From NCBI RefSeq assembly GCF_014633365.1, contig NW_026267104.1:3658001-3722000 (forward strand): 64,000 bases of DNA, written 5' to 3'. This document shows positions 20,681 through 30,960 of this stretch, piece by piece (within the stretch, counting starts at the first letter, position 1; each line of letters starts with the position of its first letter). Under the pieces are notes generated by a model that saw only the letters and a program-made list of their open reading frames with translations, was not told where the DNA came from and searched no databases. This DNA is from Diospyros lotus (lineage: Eukaryota; Streptophyta; Magnoliopsida; Ericales; Ebenaceae). Position numbers and translations under genes: made by a program.

Positions 20681-22077
20681 AGGGCGGATCCAAGAATTTA
20701 GGTTAGGGGGGCTGAAATTTAAAAAATTAATGTAATAAAATTTTTATGTAATCAAAAAGTCAATACAACATTAAACTTGTGCTCGACGAGGTTTTAAAAC
20801 AAAAAATTCATTAAACTTATGTTAAATTGATTTTGCTCACTATGAATTGAAATATTTTTACAAGTGTAATCATCTCTCTTTCTGAAAAAAGATAATAATA
20901 TTTTTCCTTTCTTATTGTTTCATTCTAAATTCTAAGGATACACAAACAAAAAATAACACAATTTAATAATCTAACAGTTAAAATATTTAATTCAAAATTT
21001 GAGGCAAATGAAAGTCTAATACAACAACTGTATTTCTAGAGTTTAAACAAGAGAAGGCAAAAGTATGGTCGATTCAAATATTCAATAACAGATTCACAAT
21101 AACAAATTTTAGGCTTCCAATAACAAATTTCAAATTTCCAGCCAAGCCAATTTCTAAGATCCTAACTAAATGCAGTAGTCAAATAGGTAAGCAGACACAA
21201 AATTAGCAGAAAATTACTTACTTAAAACTTGAAAAAAGGCAGTGATTTCAACAACAAATCAAGCATAAACAAGAAAAAAAAAATGGGCGAAAAATAAAAA
21301 AACTATCTACATTTAGCTATCAATCGAGAGAATCAAACAACTGAATGAATAGAAAACATACCTGGGTAGCTGGGCTCGAATGAAGCAAATTTGGAAGCTT
21401 GGGGGGGTAAAATGAAGACCTGAATCAGAGGCAGGGCAGCGAGCAAGAGGGCGAAACCGATTGGCTGAGCAAGCGTGGGGGCGAGGGCGAGGGTGAGGGC
21501 GAGCGAAAGCAAGAGAGAGGCAATCAGGCAGAGAGCGAGGGCGAGAGGCAGTGAGGGCGAGCGAGAGCGAGAGAAAGGCAGCGAGAGCCGGAGGGCGAGC
21601 GAGAGAAAAAGAGGCAGAGAGCGAGGGCGAGAGGCAGCGAGGGCGAGCGACAGCAAGAGAGGCGGAGAGCGAGGGCTAACGAGAGCAAGAGAAAGGCAGC
21701 GAGAGCCGGAGGGCGAGCGACAGCAAAAGAGGCAGAGAGCGAGGGCGAGCGACAGTAAGAGAGGCGGAGAGCGAGGGCGAGCGAGAGCAAGAGAGAGGCA
21801 GAGAGCGAGGGCAAGCAAGAGCGGACGAACAAGAGAAGAGGAGGCAGAGAGGGTGAGCCGGGAGCGAGAGCGAGGTCGAGAGAGGAAGGAGAAGAGAGGT
21901 CGAGCTTGGCGTGGCTTGCAGGCAAGTGGGTGGGCTGGAAAAAATTAGGGTGGGCTGGGCTGATTTTGGGCTGGGCTAATACTAAATAATTAAAAAATTT
22001 ATTCTACAAATTTTATTTTGGTTGTGGGCTGCCCTGGGCTGAATCCCAGGGCAGCTCACACATAGATCCGCCCCTGC
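20681..22077. mobile_element. Non-autonomous hAT-like element, 1.4 kb
   Basis: The ends are inverted: AGGGCGGATC on the left against GATCCGCCCCTG on the right (complement CAGGGGCGGATC). A 7-bp CATCTCC lies on both sides (20674-20680 and 22078-22084), 8 bp if one mismatch is allowed, consistent with hAT. The insertion lies between the finger and the linker of the ZF-HD gene, and removing it with one target copy keeps that reading frame. No transposase is visible. The interior is AT-rich on the left and strongly GA/GC-rich from about 21424 to 21925. Confidence 0.78.
21424..21925. repeat. GA/GC-rich degenerate tandem repeats inside the hAT-like element
   Basis: Irregular repeats of GCGAGGGCGAGCGA, GAGAGGCGGAGAGC and related strings run for about 500 bp. 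Every frame across it is open and gives Arg/Glu- or Leu/Ser-only peptides, so the open frames are compositional and not genes. Confidence 0.8.
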
Positions 22078-22262
22078 CATCTCCTCCCGGCGGTGGAAAA
22101 CTCTATGACAATTGCAAGCTGTACAGAACATGCCTTCACACCCACCGGGGGAGAATTCACCGCAACCGCCTAATATAGTGATCCCATGTGTGCTCTCACT
22201 GTTTTCGTATCGAACTATTTGGGAATTAGAAGGATATTCTGTCATTGATGAGGAGAGAGAGA

Positions 22263-22283
22263 GGGGGGGGGGGGGGGGGGGGG
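22263..22283. repeat. Poly-G run (21 bases) beside the ZF-HD start
   Basis: Twenty-one G follow a short (AG)n tract just upstream of the interrupted ZF-HD gene's ATG; on the coding strand it is a C tract in the 5' leader. Length is probably uncertain in the assembly. Confidence 0.85.
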
Positions 22284-22345
22284 AGTTGTAGGTTAAGGTA
22301 GTTGCCTAGTGTAGTTTGGGATTCAATATATACGCAGATGAAGGT
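22284..22345 (-). promoter_or_regulatory. Promoter region of the interrupted ZF-HD gene
   Basis: On the coding strand CGTATATATTGAATCCC (about 22324-22340) lies about 85 bases upstream of the ATG, followed by the leader and the CT/C tract. The same TATA-leader-CT layout precedes the gene at 50733. Confidence 0.6.
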
Positions 22346-22920
22346 CAGATTAGGAATGAGGAATGAGACTATTCATATGACAAAGATATCTATATAAGGA
22401 TTAGGAATGAGGGATTTGATGATTCTTATAACAAAAAAATCTATATATCTGGAAGCTGATGAGAATGATTACTTACATGTTGAAAACAAATGTCATTTGA
22501 ACCGTATTTACAGAGAGATATATAGAGAGGCACTTAACAGCTTAATTTGCTTGTCATGGACAGGTTGGCGAAAAGAAAGTTTTATTTGTTGGCTATAGCG
22601 AGCTATTGTTATGTATGGGGTTCAGTACTAGCCAAACATTTACTTGCATCCACTCTCTATTCACGAAGTATATACACGCACAAAACCCTCAAGTTCATTA
22701 ATTAAGATGTGGGGATAATTCGCCACCAAAACAAAAAATGAACTGTAGCTCAAAAATTTGCGTCGCCCTTTGTGGCTGGGCTTTAAACCACGTCTGAAAG
22801 TAACATGCGTACGTGGGGACGGTCAAGCCTGGAAATTCATTGAGAAATGGGTGTTTTGACGGCAAAACCCTAGTTGAAATGTCCCTATAATTACTCTTAT
22901 ATATATATATATATATATAT

Positions 22921-22971
<51 letters not shown>

Positions 22972-23953
22972 GAATAAAATTCGAAAAATGAAAGATTTAA
23001 ATCGCATTTGGTTAGAGCTAATGGGAGATGATGGAATAGAAATATGGGTCTCCTTCAAATAACAGTTCCTTTTTGGTTTTTTAACTTATGCTTTGGCCTT
23101 TTAATTTTTGACTTTATTTTCCACTCCCTACATCGCGGCGAAGGTGAACCATGGCTTTTACTTCTCCTTTAGCAATGATTATTTCAAATCTTTTAAAAAA
23201 AAAAATGCTTAGATTTGTCATTACACAGTGCTTAAATTAATGCAAATGTGTTTTTAACTTATATTTGATAATAACGAATCTTATATATAATCTCTTATTT
23301 ACGAATCTGGATGTCCACTTCAACTTCTAAAGGATTAGCGAGCGGATTATCTGATCATTTTCAAAATATAATGTCTAGTTTAATTTGAAATTAAAATACA
23401 ATATTATATTTATATGCACTCAATTTGTATGTGCTTTCTCCACCTTTGTTCTAGCTTAATTGGAATCGATTCCATGGTTGAATAGCTAGCTAGGATTCAA
23501 TTTGTCTTGTACTGAGGGCCGGGGTTTGACAAATCCGATAATAAGAAAAGTTATACACAACAATGAAATTAAATGGACAGTCTTCATGTATGGAGCATCT
23601 TGATTTCAATGTTTTAGGGTCTTGGATTGATGAAGTCCAACAGTTAAAATTTTCTCTGTTTGTTTATTTGTTTGTTTTCCTAATTTTCTCATGATCTTTT
23701 CTACCTTTTTTTTTCTTTGCCATTGATGTAGTCTCTTGATGCTAAATTTTATTAGTTATACTATTATTAAGTTATCTGAGAAAATTAGTTGGTTTAGCGT
23801 ACGCATCCAATGCTTATTAATCTGAGAGCCTAATTAGACAAGTCATCGCCTTATGTATGTGACATCAGTGTTGCCTTAGCCCATCCAATTCATCATAATT
23901 AATTCAGAAGGTTTTGCTCTTAATTATCTGAATTTGAAATATGAAAAATGCAG
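22346..23953. other. Intergenic duplicated segments; no gene seen
   Basis: 22450-22680 repeats the 51185-51370 segment. 22740-22890 (with TTTGTGGCTGGGCTTTAAAC) repeats near 52480-52600. A (TA)n(AG)n compound follows (22899-22967), then a GATGATGAATAAAATTCGAAAA block shared with 52824. From about 23590 to 23953 lies YY1-like intron sequence leading to the exon fragment at 23954. Confidence 0.55.
22899..22967. repeat. (AT)n(AG)n compound microsatellite
   Basis: About 22 bases of TA alternation pass into about 43 bases of AG. The same compound type starts several duplicated blocks in the window. Confidence 0.9.
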
Positions 23954-24060
23954 GCTTTGTCACTGAATTTCAACTTAAAGTCACACACATGAAAATGCAT
24001 TCACAAAAGAACTATCACATCTGCCCTTGTTCAAATTGTGGTAAGAGATTCGCGCATGAG
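23954..24060 (+). pseudogene. YY1-like exon fragment, truncated and frameshifted
   Basis: It follows ATGCAG as in the intact gene and reads AFS/ALSLNFNLKSH, then an extra CA shifts the frame (CACACACATGAAA). The next finger (HICPCSNCGKRFAHEW) breaks off after GCGCATGAG, 13 codons before the normal exon end. The following GTGG..GATGATCCCTAGCT is the same as after the copy at 58925, so the truncation is older than the duplication. Non-functional. Confidence 0.82.
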
Positions 24061-24768
24061 TGGTGGACAGGATCGATGATCCCTAGCTAGCTATTTAAAT
24101 ACGTTACATTGTATTAGTCATTGTGGATACTTAAAATGTGCTCCGTGTCCCTATTACTGGGAAATTTTGTGAAATGAGAATAATTAAACTGACTGTGGAT
24201 CTTAGGTTTTAGTAATTCAGGAACCAAGAAATTAAGTCTAAATCCTCAAACCTAGCTATGTTTGGAATTCGAATTTTGTGGAGGACAACAAAAAGAAAGG
24301 ACAAAAGAGAATGAAACCGGTTGAAACTAAATTTACTTATAGTTTAAAAGAAAAAAAGAAGGAAAACAAGCAGCAGGTTAGAATTAAATTACTTTTATTT
24401 TTCGTTGTGTGAAAAATTGAAGAATAAAATGAATAGATGCTTATAATTAAACATTTAGCTTTGATTTTATTTGACTATTAATACAACACACTCAACATTG
24501 GATAAAAATGCGCGTGTGGAAAGGAAAATGTGGCTGTGGAAAGCAAAATGGGTGGTTGCAAATAAAATTTTCCTTGCCTTGGACACAGCTAGATCCAAAT
24601 ATTTCAATTAGTGTTGTAATGGCTAGTCCTCTTTGTTAGGTTGACTTTTAGTTTCTTCTGGAAATTACAATTGCATTATATTAATATATATATACTTTCT
24701 CCGCTTGACATAAGCCTTAAGCATTGTGAATAAGATCTCTTTTCATCTCTGATACGCATCGATCTTCT
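24061..24768. other. Duplicated intergenic sequence, no gene
   Basis: AT-rich DNA repeated at 59035-59630 in the same position between the YY1-like exon fragment and the ZF-HD remnant. It contains short (TA)n and A-rich tracts only. Confidence 0.5.
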
Positions 24769-24927
24769 CTAGCGACAACTACAAGTTGCACAGAATATGG
24801 CTTCATTTTCACTGGGGCTGAACTCACAGCAGCCGTATAATACTATGCTTCTAATGTATATATCAAAATTAATGCTACACTCTTTGTATCGAACAGCTAC
24901 TTGAAAATTTGAAGGATGTTCTGCCAT
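24769..24927 (-). pseudogene. ZF-HD remnant, 52-codon open frame ending inside the finger
   Basis: From ATG 24925-24927 it reads MAEHPSNFQVAVRYKECSIN..., then YGCCEFSPSENEAIFCATCSCR and a TAG at 24769-24771. This is the ZF-HD finger up to the CATCSC motif; the usual His after it is Arg and the frame stops at once. The first His position is Phe (INF). No homeodomain follows. It could encode a 52-aa mini-finger-like peptide, but with two ligands missing I regard it as a remnant. An (AG)n tract abuts the start. Confidence 0.78.
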
Positions 24928-25365
24928 TACACAGAGAGAGAGAGAGAGAGAAAAGTGTTGGATGGATGTAGCTTAGTGAAGTTTGGGACAAACCTTTCAG
25001 GGGGAGTCAATATATACGAAGATATATATATATATATATTATATAGTTATACTTACGTGTTGAAAACAAATGAATAGCTTATTACGTGTTACTTTATTAA
25101 ATATATATATATATTTTCTAAAAACATAAATTAATTTTTAACATATATTTGATAGTTATATGATTTTTTTGAAATTAAATGTAAAATTAAGGGCATATAT
25201 AGAGCTGAAAACATTCAATTGCAGAATGGAGAAAGAAAGTGCTCGGTGCTTGTCGTCATTACAAATCTCAACCATGCTCAAGAGATATGTAGGAGATGCT
25301 CAGTAATTGGATAAGCTCTTCTTATTTAATGCATTCACACCCCCCTCCCTTAATTATATATATCT

Positions 25366-25410
25366 ACAGTTCAAAACTGAAGAGACATTTTCTTATACAT
25401 ACAATACAGG
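25366..25410 (+). pseudogene. YY1-like upstream exon fragment (SSKLKRH), degenerate
   Basis: Encodes SSKLKRHFLIH, the end of the finger that precedes the intact exons of the YY1-like gene, and then departs (an ATACAATACAGGAGAGAG insertion in place of the HTGER linker). There is no usable acceptor. The same degenerate form occurs at 60212. Confidence 0.7.
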
Positions 25411-26545
25411 AGAGAGACATTTTCTTATTCATAATAATAAAATTTACTAATGGATGAAAGACTCATTTGCATGCAAATAAAATTCCATATATTTCAATAT
25501 CATGGTAATTGCTCTAAGATACTAATACTATCATATAAGACAACACAATCTCAATATCTAACATCTTGAACTCAAGATTCCATAAACATTAGAACATTGT
25601 AAGGTAACATTGGCCAGAGGGTACGTATATGGGGTTGACGGAAGAGGAACGAGATTCCTTGAAATGTAATGTTTTGTTGCTACTATCGCATTAATTTCAT
25701 CATATGAAAGAACCGGCGTTTCATCACAAAAATGGACGGTAAGCCTTTCTAAGGCACTCCCCTATCAGTACTTCTCTTATATTTTAGGTTAACGATCCCA
25801 GCCATCACTAGTATTCAACCCCTAACTGTTCGGCTATTGTATTGTTGATTTTACACACAATAAGAAGATAATTATTTTTCTTCTTAAGAAATCACACAAT
25901 CGCACATGAAATGCTAAAAAGAGGCCTTAATTTGAATGCAAATCCCAAGCCCAGGCCCACGACCAGATGGGTCAATCCTTTAAGGCAAGATCCAAACTGA
26001 CCAATTTTAATTTTAATTATAAATGGGCCAGTCCATTAGAAAGCTGGGCCCCGATCATCTTGAATTGTTTGTGGGCCTTGTGGCCCGTATTGCTAATTTC
26101 ACGAATTGTAATTATAGATGAAAAAAAAAAAAAAATGCACTTGTGCTTGTTGAGTGCACAACAAGAGCTTGCTTTGTCCTCAGTATGAACAAGTACATCT
26201 TGAGGCTTAAGTTATTTATATAAAAAAAATTATGATTTAAAAATACCTTTATTAAAAAAAAAAAACTCTTGGAATCAGAATTTATTTTTAAATTTTAAAG
26301 TTTTAATGAATTTTTTTGTTCGGAATAAAAAATTTATGGGAATTAGAATTTCATTTACTCTCAAACTGTTGAAGAAAGGTGGGATATATTTTATATATTA
26401 AAATGATTATAAAAAAGGAAAGGTGGGATATATTTTATATATTAAATCTCTGTAATCAAAAGTAGTTCAAATCTCATATAATACAACACAATCTCAATCT
26501 CTAACATCTTGACCTCAAGATTCCATAAACATAAACATTAAAACT
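25411..26545. other. Intergenic, no gene recognised
   Basis: AT-rich DNA. About 25620-26110 is more mixed in composition and unique in this window (it contains CAGGCCCACGACCAGATGGG and TGGGCCAGTCC), but it has only a 73-aa frame that I do not recognise. A 27-bp direct repeat (core AGGTGGGATATATTTTATAT) occurs near 26375 and 26420. Confidence 0.4.
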
Positions 26546-26637
26546 AAATTTTTGGACAGTTCAAAACTGAAGAGACATTTTCTTATTCATATTGGAGAGA
26601 GAGATTTTTTATCTGTCCTCATGAAGGCTGTGGTAAG
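26546..26637 (+). pseudogene. YY1-like upstream exon (finger plus linker), acceptor lost
   Basis: Reads KFLDSSKLKRHFLIHIGERD, then after two extra T (frameshift) FICPHEGCGK, joined to a GTGATC donor at 26638. In the intact gene this exon would be followed by AFSLDFN (3284). The acceptor is ACT in place of AG, so it could not be spliced in. It carries the second half of one C2H2 finger and the first half of the next. It is part of the same broken copy as the exon at 28948. Confidence 0.8.
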
Positions 26638-28947
26638 GTGATCAAGCTGTCCATTCAAAAATATATATTGTTTCCTCATTTACTTCTTTCATCACATTGT
26701 ATTGATTCTCATTTTTTGTCATATACTTATTTGGTTAATTAAATTTAACACCCCTATGGATTGGCCCCTAACTCTCCTATTGTGACAAGCAATGCCAACA
26801 CCCTATTTTTACAATTAAGGCTCAATTTTTGCTAGAAAATATCAAAGACAAGTGAATGTTGCAATTAGAATTTTCTCACATTTATGAACGAGAAATCCAG
26901 CGGGAAGCCATTGTTTTGTTACCTGATGATAACTATAAAGGATTAAATGTTTTAATTTAAGGATGTAAAGTGTAGATAATCTAAAATATTTCAATATTTC
27001 TCCTTTTGGTCTAAATGTTTTGTTCTAGTGGTAGAAGATTTATATTATTGGTCCAAGTTTTGTTAGTTCAAAAATCACCTATATGACAATTTCCTCCCAA
27101 AACGTGTACTTTGCATCTCAAAATTGAGATTTTAATATTTTAGAGTTTTCGATTGATGAGAATGTTATATTGCCTATCAAAATTGAAATTTTAATATTTT
27201 AGAGTCTTCAGTTGATGAGAATGTTATGTTGTCTACGTCAGACAACATAACATTTGCCCAACGTGAGCAAAATGAGAGAGGGGCGTGGACCCCACCCCCT
27301 AAACACCCCCTGCATGCCTCTGTTGAGTAAATCCAACGTAAGCAACAGAACAAATCTGCTTAATTAGATTAAAGCCCAACATAATTAAAATTTTCTCGGT
27401 TTGTTTGTTTGTTTGTTTTCCCGATTTTCTCATGATCTTTTCTATATTTTTTTTGTTGCATTAAGTCATAGGTTTTAATCATTACATGGAAGAGATTGGG
27501 TTTTTATATATCAAATTTAACTGCAAGAATGACAAAACCAATAACTTTAAGGTAAAATTAAGTCTTATATTTTCTCTGTTAGTTACCTAAATTCTAGCTC
27601 ACCAATCATTTAGTTCAGAGTAATCATCTTGTTTTTTTTTTTCTTTAATTTTGTATTTATTTAGTTATTATAATTTGGAACTTAAGTTTTCGTTTTGTAT
27701 TCTGTGAAGAACTGTATATGTGTCTCTCTTTATTGATTGGATAATTTGAAACATTTGAATTTCTTTAGAAGAAGATTCTCCACCCATTAATTCTTTGACT
27801 GCAAATGTGGGTGAATTTATATATATGACACCACCACCTTCGAGAAGCTGCATGCATTGCATTGCACTTTTTGGACTTACCAACACTAAGTCCTAATTAA
27901 TGCTTTTCTACAACATTCTGAAATATTTTGAATGTTTTGATTTGTATCTTCTGAAATATTTTAATTTCTGAAAAGTACTTTACAAAACATTTTTCCTTCA
28001 ATGTCGAGAGCTCTCAAAACAACTTATAAATATTTGATTTTGATCGATCGTTGTGGCTGGCACCCCTCTGAACAAGCAACAGCATGGGCTTTTGCATCAG
28101 CCAATCCACCTTAATTTGCTTCCAAGCTTATTCAATAGTATAATTAAGTAAATTAAGTTGTTCGCAGGCTCACTATTAATTATTTTGTAACGACCTATTA
28201 TTGAGTTTAGGTCGCCTTATTGACATCCCCACGTGTGTTTTAATTTTCTGTGTTTATTTGGTGAAGGGTCTGGAGGAGTTGCATAGAGAGTTGGAAAGTC
28301 AAACAAAAGAAACTATTCTTGAAGTGGTAAAATTCAGGTGTCAAATGAGAAAAAAGGAAGTCAAAATTTAGGGTGAGTGTGATATGAAGCTGCCGTGCAT
28401 AGTGGTAGGCATATATATATATATGTGTGTGTGTGTGTTATCTGCATGCTTTGAGATTCAGAGCAGGTATTTGGAGGAAGAGATATATATTTTCTACTGT
28501 CTTATGGTGGACCAAAGAGTAGATATCTGTCAATGCTGAAGCACTCTTAACTTTATGGTGGTTTCATTAATAACTTCTGTAAGACATGCAACACTAGAAA
28601 AATGTTTTGAGAACACCTAAGGTTACTAACCAAGTTGGACAAAAGGAAGAGAATAGAAATAGAAAGAAATATGTCTTAGTTGGGACTCAGCAGCAATACA
28701 AGAATACAGGGTCTTAATAGTTGTTGTTAGTTACCTGAATTCTATCTAACCATCATTTAGCTCAGAGTAATCATCTTTTTAATTTTTCCTTCTGTTTAAT
28801 TTTGTATTTATTTAGTTATTATAATTTGGAAACTTAAGTTTTGTATTCTGTGAAGAACTGCATAGTTATTTCTCTCTATTGATTAGATAAAATGGGATTT
28901 GATAGTTTTATTAGGTATTAAACTTCATCATCAAATAATTGCCACAG
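26638..28947. other. YY1-like intron sequence of a broken copy; middle exon deleted
   Basis: 26640-27460 matches the intron that precedes exon 3284 (including CACCCCTATGGATTGGCCCC and the GTCTAAATGTTTTGTTCTAG block), and 27580-27745 and 28730-28947 both match the intron before exon 3961, so this last part is itself duplicated. The AFSLDFN exon is absent. A 59-bp imperfect tandem duplication lies at about 27117-27235. 27748-28720 is unique AT-rich DNA with no recognised gene. Confidence 0.65.
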
Positions 28948-29355
28948 AACAATGTGGATGTGCCGGCAAAGTATGCCCAACCGTCAGAGAAGGTATCAAA
29001 AACTTCAAAGGCGTCTGCTAGTGCTTATGGGTCTGCATCGTCCGACCGACCTTACAGTTGTCCATACGAAGGGTGTGACAAGGCCTACATCCATGAATAC
29101 AAGCTGAACCTTCATCTAAGGAGAGAACATCCTGATGACCATTTGCTCGAGGACAATGCCAAGGACCCGCAATCTGCTGCTATTGACAATGATTTGGATG
29201 AAGTCAGTGACCACAATGCTTATGCTGGAGGAAAACGAGGAAGCAGTAAAGTTCAGAAGCTAAGCAAATCCAATCCAAATCTGAAGCTGCCTCCTACAAA
29301 GGTTGCACGTAAGGGCTCAACGGTGTCGCCCTCCAACATGAATGCTGCTGCTGCT
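28948..29355 (+). pseudogene. YY1-like last exon, acidic tail removed by a Copia LTR
   Basis: It follows a good acceptor (GCCACAG) and reads in frame: NNVDVPAKYAQPSEKV, one C2H2 finger (CPYEGC...HLRREHP), and the basic linker to SNMNAAAA. It is about 90% like exon 3961-4515 in protein but stops at TGA 29356-29358, the first bases of an inverted Copia LTR. The ~48-residue end of the intact gene (KKPWPVKEE...acidic) is lost. If ever spliced it would yield a tail-less protein; the middle exon upstream is missing, so it is probably dead. Confidence 0.82.
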
Positions 29356-29874
29356 TGATGAAAGATAGCAAAACACACCGGGAGACAGAGTAATCAAGGT
29401 AATGTTTCTCATTCATCTTTCAGTTCATGCCCATATCTTGCTTTTATATTGAGTTTGAGACAACAGTTCTATTCAAATAAACAGAAACATTAACAACTCA
29501 GTAACAACCTAACTAATTAGTTAACCCCTTGGGGTAGCTCAAGTGGTTGACTGCATGGGTTTTGGGTGTTAGGTATGCCAAGGTTGTGTGTTCGAATCCT
29601 GGGTAATGTGGTAGGTATCGCTTAACTACATAAGGGGCCACGGGCACGGGTCTTTTAACCCGGACTTACCTTGGCCTGGCCCGATGGTCCGATTCGGGTC
29701 AGCCCGTAGATTATAGGGTTGGCAACGCTTGCGCTAGAGGCGCCGCTAGGCGAATCTCATCGGTTTCTACGTTGAAAAAAAAAAAAAAACTAATTAGTTA
29801 AAACAGAAATAATAAATAGCAGTAATGAATCCTACCAAACTCAACTAATTAACTAAAATTTGTTAATCTCGACA
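29356..29874 (-). repeat. Copia LTR (minus) interrupted by a SINE
   Basis: On the minus strand it starts TGTCGAGATTAACAAAT at 29874 directly after a polypurine tract (complement of 29875-29886, CTTGAGGGGGGC) and ends CTATCTTTCATCA at 29356. Without the SINE and its duplication it is about 242 bp. It abuts YY1-like coding sequence, so insertion was into the exon. No 5' LTR is present. Confidence 0.8.
29525..29788 (+). mobile_element. tRNA-derived SINE with 13-bp target duplication
   Basis: Begins CCCCTTGGGGTAGCTCAAGT. An A box (TAGCTCAAGTGGT, 29535-29547) and a B box (TGTTCGAATCC, 29589-29599) form an internal pol III promoter. It ends in a poly-A run. The 13-bp ACTAATTAGTTAA flanks it at 29512-29524 and 29789-29801. 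The 264-bp length fits plant SINEs. It inserted into the Copia LTR and is thus the youngest event at this spot. Confidence 0.92.
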
Positions 29875-30960
29875 TGCCCCCCTCAAGTTGGAGGCTGTTG
29901 GGGACTCAACAGACCCAACTTGGAAACAAGAACATGATGTTGAGCGGAGCTTAACAGCTTGGTAAAGACATCCACAAGTTGTTCTGACGAGGAAATATGT
30001 ACTGGGGAGATAAAGCCCTGCGCTTGTACTGATCACGCACAAGATGACAATCAATGTCCGAGTGCTTTGTGCTTTCGTGAAATACGGGGTTCGCTGTAAT
30101 GTGAATGGCAATTTGGTTGTCACAATGGAGCGGAATAGGACTAGACATGGGAATGTTGAAGTCCCTTAGCAAGTAAGAAATCCATAAAAGCTCACAAACC
30201 GTCGATCCCATGCATACTGCGATTCTTTACCTCAGCAGGGGAACGCAAAACAGTAGACTGTTTTTTAGTCTTCCAGGATACCAATGCATTGCCAAGAAAA
30301 ATACAATAACCTGTAAGGGATCTGCGTGAGCAAGGACAAGAGGCCCAATTGGCATCACAATAGGCCTGGAGTGACAAATCGTTAGAAGCAGGATAGTATA
30401 AACCCTTAGAAGCAGTCCCTTTCAGATATTTAATAACTTGAAGTGCAGTAGTAAGATGAGGCTGTCGTGGCTTGTTCATGAATTGGCTTAAATGCTGAAC
30501 CGTTTAACTGATGTCAGGTCGGGTTAAATTGATGTACAAAAGTTTACTAAGCAACCGACGATATTGGTCAGGAGCAGGAAGCAAAGCACCTTCATCAGGA
30601 TGCAAGTGCAGACCTTTAGATAAAGGAAATGGAGAAGACTTAGCTTTATCAAGTTTTGTTTCAGCCACCAAATCTGAGAACAAACTTTCTCTGAGAGATG
30701 AAAGTTCCTGAAGGCGAGGGATCGAGACACCTCAAGGCCGAGAAAATATTTCAAGAAACCAAAGTCCTTGATGGTGAACTTACTGTCAAGTTCGTGTTTA
30801 ACCTGTTGAGTAAGTTCTAGATTATCACCTGTGAACAATCCCAACAGATTCGAATAATTGGTTGCATTTAAGGTTAACAAACTCACTGACCAAGTCAATA
30901 CAAGAGTTCTTCCCGAACTCGTTAGAAGTGTATTTAGATAATCGAATTTCAAGAATTAAA
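29875..30960 (-). pseudogene. Copia RT/RNase H fragment, degenerate
   Basis: On the minus strand: the RT end (NLELTQQVKHELDSKFTIKD, FLKYFLGLEVSRS), then RNase H (LQVIKYLKGTASKGLYY, AYCDANWASCP, SLTGYCIFLGNALVSWK, HCDNQIAIHI, FHESTKHSDIDCHLVRD). Several frameshifts and stops separate the pieces (open parts at 30524-30952, 30192-30479, 29951-30211). The catalytic YVDD and everything upstream are absent. With the LTR at 29356 this is the 3' part of a 5'-truncated element. Confidence 0.85.

Larger units (their letters stand above)
14266..22245 (-). pseudogene. ZF-HD homeodomain gene interrupted by two transposons
   Basis: A plant-specific transcription factor with an N-terminal zinc finger for dimerisation and a C-terminal homeodomain for DNA binding. 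The coding strand starts at ATG 22243-22245 and runs 56 codons through the finger (GGCGEF, CTACNCHRVFHRREE). It is broken at 22078-22084 by a hAT-like element, resumes at 20673 with the acidic and Pro-rich linker and the first part of the homeodomain (KRKRTKFTEEQLAKM...GWRTPKR), is broken at 20404-20408 by a Copia element, and resumes at 14367 with the recognition helix region (NYKIWVKNKK) to the stop at 14266-14268. Subtracting both insertions and one copy of each target duplication leaves exactly 540 nt (179 aa plus stop) in one frame, close to the 183-aa paralog at 50182. The first finger Cys is Ser (YENS). As it stands the gene cannot make a full protein. Confidence 0.88.
23590..25620. repeat. 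Segmental duplication F, copy 1 (YY1 intron/exon, ZF-HD remnant, YY1 exon fragment)
   Basis: This ~2-kb unit matches about 57990-60475 in order and orientation: YY1-like intron, truncated exon (23954 / 58925), a ZF-HD remnant on the other strand (24769 / 59632), and a degenerate upstream YY1 exon (25366 / 60212). The second copy is longer because of a mobile element within its intron part. Matching ends near 25620, where the second copy is interrupted by a Copia LTR at 60480. Confidence 0.8.

Noticed and set aside
21475..21948. Long open frames on both strands rich in Arg/Glu or Leu/Ser
   Set aside because: They arise from the GA/GC-rich repeats within the hAT-like element, which keep all frames open. 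There is no domain and no conserved start.
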